Assembly: GCA_003255025.1 (NCBI GenBank)
Contig: QANY01002375.1
Coordinates: 186,001-250,000, forward strand
Direction of reading: 5' to 3'
Source: Datisca glomerata
Lineage: Eukaryota > Streptophyta > Magnoliopsida > Cucurbitales > Datiscaceae
Length of the DNA: 64,000 nucleotides
Shown here in pieces: positions 56,807 to 64,000 of this stretch. How positions within the stretch are numbered: the stretch's first letter is position 1; every line of letters begins with the position of its first letter. The notes beneath the pieces were generated by a model that saw only the letters and a list, made by a program, of their open reading frames with translations, was not told where the DNA came from and ran no database searches. The position numbers and the translations under genes are program-made.

Positions 56807-57790
56807 TTGAATGTAGCTTCACAACCTGTAAATTTCTCTTATATCAGCTGTGACATTCCCGAGTTGAAAGGGAATAACTATAAAATATGGAAGGAGAGAG
56901 TTCTCCTTCACCTAGGGTGGATGGACATTGTTTGTGCAATTAGGAGCGATGAACCACCTACAATAATTGTTATCAGCTCTTCAGTGGACATTGCGCTTTA
57001 TGAATGATGAGAGGGATCCAATCGTCTAAGCATGATGTTCATTAAGATCGAAATCTCTGTTGGTACTTTCATCAATTTAGAGAAGGATTTAGCAAGCACT
57101 CGAATTATGAATTTCTCTACTCTAAGGCTCACCAGTGTCAAAGATGTGTATGAGCACATCGTGCATATATAGGACACTAAAAGCTCGAGGTTGAGATGTC
57201 TGAAACCTTCCTGGTGCGCTATATCATGAACACCCTCCCACAACAGTACGATTCTTTTAAGACCTCTTACAACACACCTAGCCTGAAAAACCCAGACTCC
57301 TGCTTGGAAAACTTAGGGGCTCTTTGGATAAATGGTCAATTATTTAATTAATGACCATGTGTGTTCAAGATGAAGGGAGACTGGTGATGGAGTTACTTAA
57401 CTACAACCCGTGACAAAGGGGAAGGCTCAAGCCAATCAAAAGGGGAAGGATAAAATATCACCCCAAGATGATATCAAGAAAGATACTAAGTGTTTCCTCT
57501 ATAAAAAGAAAGGACCCATGAAGAAACGCCGAACTTCAGAAATGGCATGACAATAAAGGTAATCCAATCTCATTTATTTATTATGAATCTAATATGGTTA
57601 ATGTTAATATGAACATCCGCTAAACTGACTTTGGTTCTACAATCCATATTGCAAACTCATGGGTATGCAAAACCTAATGAAGCCTTGGGAAGTGAGCGGA
57701 GCATATTATTTGGAAACAAAATGTGCTCACTGTGGAAGCTATAAATACAAGTTTTTTTTAACATTAAGTAGTGTGGCTTTGTTTTATAAT
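56807..57790 (+). pseudogene. Copia gag (second element)
   Basis: The open piece 56,807-57,007 (SYISCDIPELKGNNYKIWKERVLLHLGWMD) is a typical copia gag N-terminus. Many stops follow. The knuckle region near 57,490-57,530 (KCFLYKKKGPMKK) has lost its second Cys and its His. The protease near 57,600-57,700 is unrecognisable apart from fragments. Confidence 0.75.
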
Positions 57791-57949
57791 TAGATAAGAC
57801 CTTTTATGTTCCAAGTTTTTCAAGAATCTTGATTTTAGTTTCCATACTTCTATTGTTAGGATTTAACTTTAATTTTCAGACACATCGTTTAGTTTATTTT
57901 CTAATTGATTGTGTTAGAAATACTATTTTGTTTGATGGTCTTTATCGTA

Positions 57950-58860
57950 TTAATTTGAAAGACTATGCTACATATAGTTGAATGCATGTTCATACTGGCA
58001 TTACACAGAGTAATATTAATGAGGAGTCATCTATGTTATGGTATCAGAGATTATGACACATCTCCATAAAAAGAATTGAAAGAATAGTAAATGGTGGGGT
58101 ACTTAGTACTCTGAATTTTACTGATTCTGAGACATGTATTAGGCTACATTAAAAAAAGCAGACCAATAAGTTTAATGCCAATAGGAGTTCAAGCATATTA
58201 GAAATCATACATCCTGATAGATGTAGTCCATATATGGACTCACATGGTGATAAATACTTCATCACCTTTACTGATGATTACTCACGATATATGTATCCTC
58301 CATTTTCTTCATAACAAGAAAGAAGCATTAGATGCCTTCAAGATATTTAGGTTAAAGTAGACAAACAATGCAGTAAAAAAATTTAAGATTGTGAATCAAA
58401 TTGAGGTTGGGAGTGGTATGATAGAAACAATGCAGTAAACAAATTAAGATTTTGAAATCAGATTGAAATCAGTTCTTCAAGAGGATGGGATAGTAGCCCA
58501 ATACCGTGCATGGTTCACCGAATCAGAATGGTGTGGTAGAAAGAAGAAACTGAACATTGTTAGACATGGTGCAAAGTATGCTTAATGGTGTGGTAGAAAG
58601 ATGAAACTGAACATTGTTGGACATGGTGTGGGGTATGCTTAGCAGCTCCAATCTTCCTAAATCCTTATGAACTGAAGCACTAAAGATGGTAGTGTATTAA
58701 TTAAACCGAGTTCCAACCAAGGTTGTCTCAAAGACGTCATTTGAATTATGGAAAGGTTGGAAACTAAGTTTATGACATATGCACATTTGGGGATGCCCAT
58801 TTGATGTGAGAATCCATAATACATAAGAGAAGAAGCTGGGCCCAATGACCATTAGTTGTA
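57950..58860 (+). pseudogene. Copia integrase (second element) with internal duplications
   Basis: Fragments MLWYQRL near 58,035, ILEIIHPD near 58,196 and FTDDYSRYMY near 58,265 mark the zinc region and first catalytic block. The region after that contains two short tandem duplications, period 62 (starts 58,364 and 58,426) and period 57 (starts 58,531 and 58,588). The glutamate block (NGVVERRN-like) is inside the second. Confidence 0.75.
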
Positions 58861-60819
58861 TTTCATAGGATATGCCGAAAGGTTTAAAAGTTATAGTTTT
58901 TATTATCCATCTCGCAACACTAGGATTGTGTTATCAAGAAATGCAAAGTTTCTTGAAAATGACTTGTTCAGTGGGAGCAATCAAATCAGGGACGCAATTT
59001 TTTATGTTGATCATTCGAAGTCTCAACCTTCCACTTCAGGTGGTAGAATGTTAATTGTTCACAGTGCCCCTCAAGTACAAACTGGTGATGAACAACTAAT
59101 CATTGAAGTTCCTCAAATTATTGACAACATTCCAGTAGATCATGTTGTTTAGTAGTCTCCTGAAGCCTCTAAACGACAAGTTAAACCTCATACTTCCTAA
59201 GAAGATGATGGTGCAACATTAAGAAGATCTACTAGAATTAGAGGCCAGTATTTCCTAGAGATTATGTAGTGTACCTTCAAGGATTTGACTACAACTTTGG
59301 AGCCGAAAAAATGATCTTGTCTTTTTCACAAGCAATGAGTTACAAAAAATCAGAATTTATGGTACAATGCCATGAAGGATGAGATGAGTTCCATGAAGAG
59401 TAACAAAGTTTGTTATCTTGTTAAGTTTCTTGATGGTGCAAAAGTCGTAGGCTGTAAATGGGTTTTTAAGACTAATAAGGACTCATTAGGTAACATTGAG
59501 AGATACAAGGTGAGTATCGTTGTTAAAGGATTCACTTAAAAGGAGGGAATCGATTACACAAAGTCTTTCTCTCTTGTATCTAAGAACGATTCTCTACGTA
59601 TCATTTTGGAATTAGTACCATATTTTGTCATTGAGTTGCAACAAATAAATATGAAAACTTATTTTCTCGATGGAGATCTAGAGAAGGAGGTCTGTACAAA
59701 ACAACCCAAAGGATTCCTCTCTAGTGATGGTAAACATTTGGCCTATAAGCTTAAGAAATCCGTATATGGTTTAAAACAAGCATCCCGTCAATGGTATTTT
59801 AAATTCTATGAGTTGATTTCTTCATTCAGATTTGTTGGAAATCCCATGGATCAATGCACATATATAGAAGGTTAGAGGGAGTAAGATTTGTTTTGTGGTT
59901 TTATATATGGATGATATTTCGCTTACAACTAATGATAAGGGATTGCTTCATGAGGTGAAACAAGTAATCTCTAAAAATTTTGATATGAAGGATATGGCTG
60001 AGCCGTCTGATGTCATTGGCATTAAGATTCATAGAGACAAGCTTCGAGGCATTTTAGGAGTCCCTTAGGAAACCTATATCAATACAATTTTAGAGAGATT
60101 TTGGATGAAGGATTGTTCACCGAGTGTAGCTCTCATTGTGAAGGGTGATAAGTTCAATTTGAACCAATGCCGAAGAATGCTATTAAGAGAGAATAGATGA
60201 AGAACATTCCATATGCTTCTTCTGTTGGAAGCTTGGTGTATTCTCAGGTCTGCACAAGGCGTGACATTGCATCTACTGTTCGAATGTTAGGACGATATCA
60301 AAGTAATCTAGGTATGGACCATTGGAGAGCTAGAAAGAAAGTGATGAATCGTCTTTAAGGAATCAAAAGGCTACATGGTTATGTATAGACAAACATATAA
60401 TTTGGAAGTGATTTGATACTTAGATTCAGACTTTGGTGACTGTGTTGATTCACGCAAATCAACATCTGGGCACATTTTTTATGCTCGGTGGAGCTATATC
60501 ATGGAGGAGTGTTAATAAGACCTTGATTTCCACTTCTACTTTGAAAGTCGAGTTTGTCTCTTGTTTTGTGCCTACTTCACATGGTGTATGGCTTAAGAGT
60601 TTCATATCTGAGCATAGGGTTATGGATTTTGTTTCTAGACCATTAAGAATTTTATATTACAATTCAGTTGTTGTTTTTATGGCTAAGAATAATAAAAGTG
60701 AGAGTCAAAGTAAACACATCCGCATTAAGTATCAAGCCATAATGGAATGTGTTAAGGAGAAGAAAATGGTCATTGAGAATGTAAGTACTGAATTGATGAA
60801 TGCTAATCCTTTTGACTAA
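58856..60819 (+). pseudogene. Copia integrase C-terminus, RT and RNase H (second element)
   Basis: 58,856-59,152 covers the integrase C-terminus (FIGYAERFKSYSFYYPSRNTR). RT blocks: KVVGCKWVFKTNKD-like near 59,440, MKTYFLDGDLEKEV at about 59,650 (open piece 59,606-59,875) and LKKSVYGLKQASRQWY. The catalytic box reads Tyr-Met-Asp-Asp at 59,904-59,915. RNase H is open at 60,433-60,819 (MLGGAISWRSVNKTLIST, FMAKNNKSESQSKHIRIKY). Stops and frameshifts lie between these pieces. Confidence 0.85.
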
Positions 60820-61109
60820 AGGTTTGCCACCATTGAAAGGATCATGTAGAGAAATTGGGACTTTGTTCCACTATGTAATTAGATATATAATTTATGAATG
60901 AAACTCTTATTATGTAATTCTTCTCATATTTATGTGAACCTTAATCTATTTGAGAAAATTCATCTATATAGGACCAAGAATAAACATAAGGTTTATTCAT
61001 TATGTATTGCCACATAAAGTATAATGCTTAAGAACTAAATATATCATAATACGTGGAAGGTAATACTCGTTATTAGAGGACTTACCGCTATGATTCATGT
61101 GGGAGAACA
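60820..61109 (+). other. 3' UTR and purine tract of the second copia element
   Basis: No gene. It ends with ATGTGGGAGA just before the 3' LTR start. Confidence 0.5.
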
Positions 61110-61225
61110 TAACAGTTTTTCTTGAATCATTCATTTCTCGCCAACGAACTAATTTATTATGGTCCAAACGCTTCCCTTTTATATCAAACGATCATGACAG
61201 TTAGAATATTTACTCATTGATTGAG
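61110..61225 (+). repeat. 3' LTR start of the second copia element
   Basis: From TAACAGTT onward it matches the 5' LTR through TTGATTGAGATAT near 61,229, with the terminal TG changed to CA. Beyond that, a different promoter-like sequence with TTATATAAG follows. Confidence 0.65.
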
Positions 61226-62461
61226 ATATAGTACAAGAAATATGACATTATATAAGAGGCCAATATCCCCACGAAAAGTAATCAACAGAGATCATGAGGC
61301 TACTGTGACAGCCCATCATATTAAAAGTCTGCATTTTTCGCGAGGCATAACGCCTCCTGTGAAAACCCCTGTGGTATCTCACTTTTTATAAGATTTTCTA
61401 CTCCTGTAGAACATTGTTTAATGAGGTTTTATGACTCCTGTTACTTTTATTGAACAAGTGTTTTTAATTCTCATGAATTAATATTCGTAAGTATTTGTAT
61501 CCTATAAAGTGAGATACCATATTGTTCAAAGTATTCGTATTAATCACTTTCAAAAGGATAATTTTATATAGCATAAAGAACAGCAATATAATAATTGACA
61601 ATATTAACATTTAATCATTTCAACAAAGTTTTACATTATTCATTTGATTAACTTATAAATAAATTTAACTTGAAAACTAACTTTGCTTTAAAATATATAA
61701 GTGAACTTGTTCCAATAAATGAAAAATATAAAAAATAAAATTTTGAGTCTAAAAAATGAAAAATGAAGAACCTAAGTTAAATTATAGTGTTTCACAACAG
61801 GGTATGCAGTGCCTTCAGACCTTGCCAATGCCGAAGGAAAATACTATGAGTAGTTGTTAGTTGGTGAGTATAGGAAATAAACAGATCTGCATCATTAAAA
61901 ATTACATAGGTGAGGCGAACTGATGAATGAATAGAGCAACGTTAATGAATAAGAATGAGCATAATCATGACATTTTATGCCATAATAACCGAGAAATGAT
62001 GAAATGTAGAATCGTGTAATAATGATAATTCAATGTGTCACTTACTTTCTTTAAATAAACGTCTCTTGATGAGACCTTAGTGGTGTGTTAATCATCAACC
62101 ATTTGAGTAGATTTTGGCAAGTCTTTGTGAGTAATATACTAATTGCTCAGAATCGAAGTGGACCAACTCAATACATGATAAAAAAATTGTACTTCAAAAT
62201 TTGTGAACATGGGTCACTTTTGCTTCATTTTAATGCCATTTAACCGAAAAAGTCTCGCAAAGCCAGTAATCTTTTCACATAAGATAAATTCTCCACCAAA
62301 AATGGCAGAAAATATGAAACTTTTCATAGCTCCCTTAAATTAACAACTCAAGGCCATTGCAAATTATAGTTATAAACTGAAGAAAAATATTACTACCAAA
62401 GAAATTAAACTTGCAAACAATGAAAATTTAAATTAAAAAAAGGAAGGAGGAAACAGTTAAC
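61226..62461. other. Intergenic, AT-rich
   Basis: No gene recognised. A TGTGACAGCCC at 61,306 could be an LTR start, but no partner is visible. The second NAB exon expected for the neighbouring gene fragment was not found here. Confidence 0.35.
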
Positions 62462-62563
62462 TGCAAGAGAGGATTGGAGCCAAGGGGATCATTTTGTGGT
62501 ACTGTGACTGTCAAACCACCACGAGTATGATGTTTGCTTCTTCATCATGTCCATCTCCACCAT
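62462..62563 (-). pseudogene. First exon of a NET/KIP1-like (NAB domain) gene with in-frame stop
   Basis: Minus-strand reading from the ATG at 62,563 gives MVEMDMMKKQTSYSWWFDS, HSTTK, a TGA, then SPWLQSSLA, followed by a GTTAACTG splice-donor-like site at 62,461. The block matches the start of the NAB domain (YSWWWDSH ... K-x-S-x-WL), the actin-binding module of plant Networked proteins. The TGA (62,489-62,491) falls at a variable position within the motif. The rest of the domain is not found downstream. It is probably a gene remnant; an assembly error at the TGA is possible. Confidence 0.65.
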
Positions 62564-64000
62564 CTTTCACACATCTTCCCTCTTTTTACCTTCACCAAAA
62601 TAAATAACTCAAATGATGTTTTATAGAAAATGAATGAATGGGTAATAAATAAATTAGACTATTATATATTTCATGAATTGACAGTATTCACATCATGAAT
62701 GTATAGCTTCCTACCATAAAAAATAATAAGACCATGTTATCCCAATAACATTCTTTCCAGCAAAGTAAGAATATTTCCAAACACAATTTAACATAAAGCT
62801 ACAATTTACTAGCCCTAAGACATGCTTGTTCGCAGTAAGCATCTAGTAATTAAAGTTCAGAGAAATTGGGATTGAGGAAAAGATTCATGATAGTAAACGT
62901 CATAAACCTAAACAAAAATTGATCGGCATTTGAATTTGTGTATGCAAGTCTGCAGAGATATACCTGAATAGGGGCAAGCTGACTTGTAGCTGCTTAACAA
63001 CTTGAGACCAAAAGTTGAATCGTGCCTAGCTGCCATTGTAATAATTTTAGTAGAAATAAACCTCAAGTTAATAGAAACTAGCATACAACAAACAAGAATA
63101 AAAATGATCAATAAGAAACTAGACAAAGTTAACAATGTGTAATGACTGATATAAGTTTTAACTTCTATGCAGAAAATAGAGACAGATCTAACTCCACTAG
63201 GAAAAAAAACCGCTCATTAAAGGTAAGAGCACTATATACTCATATAACAGTATACACAGAAGAACGCTAGGGAGATCCATACATGACAAGAAGGAATGGT
63301 ATAAATAACTTGGATATAAGTAGGGCTACCATTAGAAAGGGTTGCAACACAACAACAATCATATCAAGTCAATAATAAAAACCCAACACAATACTTACAA
63401 ATTTTAGAAAGTTTATTTTTTAATCACACCGAAGATAGTTATAAACTGATACACAGATGAAATCTCAAAGCTTGCTATACTAGTGAAATTCCCTGTTCCA
63501 AAGAATGCAACATTAAATAGAACCATCTACAAGCACAAAAAATGCGAGACACGAATCAATGTTCAATAACTTGAAATTGAATCTTTTATAAAAATCAAGA
63601 TGTAACAAAATATGTTTGGTTGAGATCTTTTCCATTTGAACCCAATTCTGGCCAAACATACAACACGCTTTGGTCAAGCCTCAGTTTCCTAGAAGATATA
63701 TCAAGGAGTAGACAAAAGAAAAAGTAAATTAGTTTATACATACATAAATTAAACATCACAATTGAAACTCGACAAAAATTACAAAGTATCAGGAATATTT
63801 TACAACAAATTACTTTATCTAGGTAGATATGGCCATCACACATTAAAAAATAAGAACCTAAAGTTGGATTACCTGAATAAGATCATATTTCATCATAGAG
63901 ATTTGAAGATATTGGGCATGCATATATTTATTGATGTTATACCCATTCTCGACCAGCCAATGCAACATGCCTACTGTGATACCCTTTGAACATATAGGGT
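62564..64000. other. Intergenic or upstream region of the NAB fragment
   Basis: Mostly AT-rich and noncoding. A possible minus-strand exon (about 62,966-63,033: ARHDSTFGLKLLSSYKSACPYS, with a CAG|GTATAT donor) is visible but its family is unknown. The window ends with CTACTGTGATACCC. Confidence 0.35.

Larger units (their letters stand above)
55035..61225 (+). mobile_element. Second Ty1/copia retrotransposon, decayed, with discordant LTRs
   Basis: The 5' LTR is 55,035-55,486. A primer site, long leader, gag, integrase, RT and RNase H follow to 60,819, then a GTGGGAGA purine tract and a 3' LTR start at about 61,110. The two LTRs match for roughly the first 115 bases and then differ. Length and gene order are those of copia; the RT type differs from the 49,110 element. 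The right end is uncertain and no TSD can be tested. Confidence 0.8.

Noticed and set aside
62966..63033. Minus-strand exon ARHDSTFGLKLLSSYKSACPYS with donor GTATAT.
   Set aside because: No family recognised and no partner exon; kept only as a remark.
61306..63990. TGTGACAGCCC (61,306) and TGTGATACCC (63,974) as the two LTR starts of a retroelement.
   Set aside because: Similarity covers only about ten bases and no retroelement domains lie between them.

Overview
The window is plant nuclear DNA: AT-rich, dominated by decayed mobile elements, with one clearly intact host gene. Plant origin is supported by an ankyrin/RR-type tandem CCCH zinc-finger gene, Ty1/copia and Ty3/gypsy retroelements with plant-type initiator-tRNA-Met primer sites, caulimovirid (plant pararetrovirus) sequence, and a plant-mitochondrial 26S rRNA fragment. 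A eudicot is likely; I cannot name the species.

1-26,511: a composite endogenous caulimovirid locus. Five partial genome copies can be followed, in the order movement protein, linker, coat-protein-like region with CCHC knuckle, aspartic protease, reverse transcriptase/RNase H, then a second ORF of unknown function, separated by a promoter/leader region with a TATA box and a tRNA-Met primer site. Copies A (1-5,085), B (5,085-10,000) and C (11,264-17,060) lie head to tail on the + strand. A severely deleted copy D (18,282-18,800) follows. A minus-strand copy (20,133-24,290) then meets a + strand copy E (24,357-26,511) head to head. The gene order and two-ORF layout resemble Florendovirus; other genera are not excluded. 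Every copy is broken by stops, frameshifts and deletions.

26,512-33,728: the 3' part of a Ty3/gypsy element, probably of the Tat lineage: the RNase H end and integrase on +, a 46-bp tandem repeat, an antisense ORF on the minus strand with a plausible 88-bp intron, and a 3' LTR. A Tourist/PIF-Harbinger-like element (TSD TAA) sits inside the antisense ORF region, and a 1.9-kb solo LTR (TSD CTAGA) sits inside that element.

34,153-37,300: the host gene, an ankyrin plus tandem CCCH zinc-finger protein on the minus strand with an intron in its 5' leader and ABRE-like sites upstream. A poly-G tract with Ns marks an assembly gap beside its 3' end.

37,500-49,100: gene-poor sequence holding a perfect 43-bp duplication, a foldback repeat cluster, a minus-strand copia integrase fragment, a mitochondrial 26S rRNA insertion, a small membrane-protein-like ORF, and about 3.4 kb of adjacent unrelated minisatellites.

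49,110-54,173: a complete but decayed Ty1/copia element with both LTRs and a 5-bp TSD. 55,035-about 61,225: a second decayed copia element whose LTRs match only in their first part. 61,225-64,000: mostly noncoding, with one recognisable exon of a NET/KIP1-like (NAB domain) actin-binding gene that carries an in-frame stop.

Apart from the zinc-finger gene, the window is best read as a nested record of insertions. I found no convincing new biological system. The most informative structures are the pararetrovirus copies that share one RT deletion, the inverted junctions, the antisense retroelement ORF and the stacked minisatellites.
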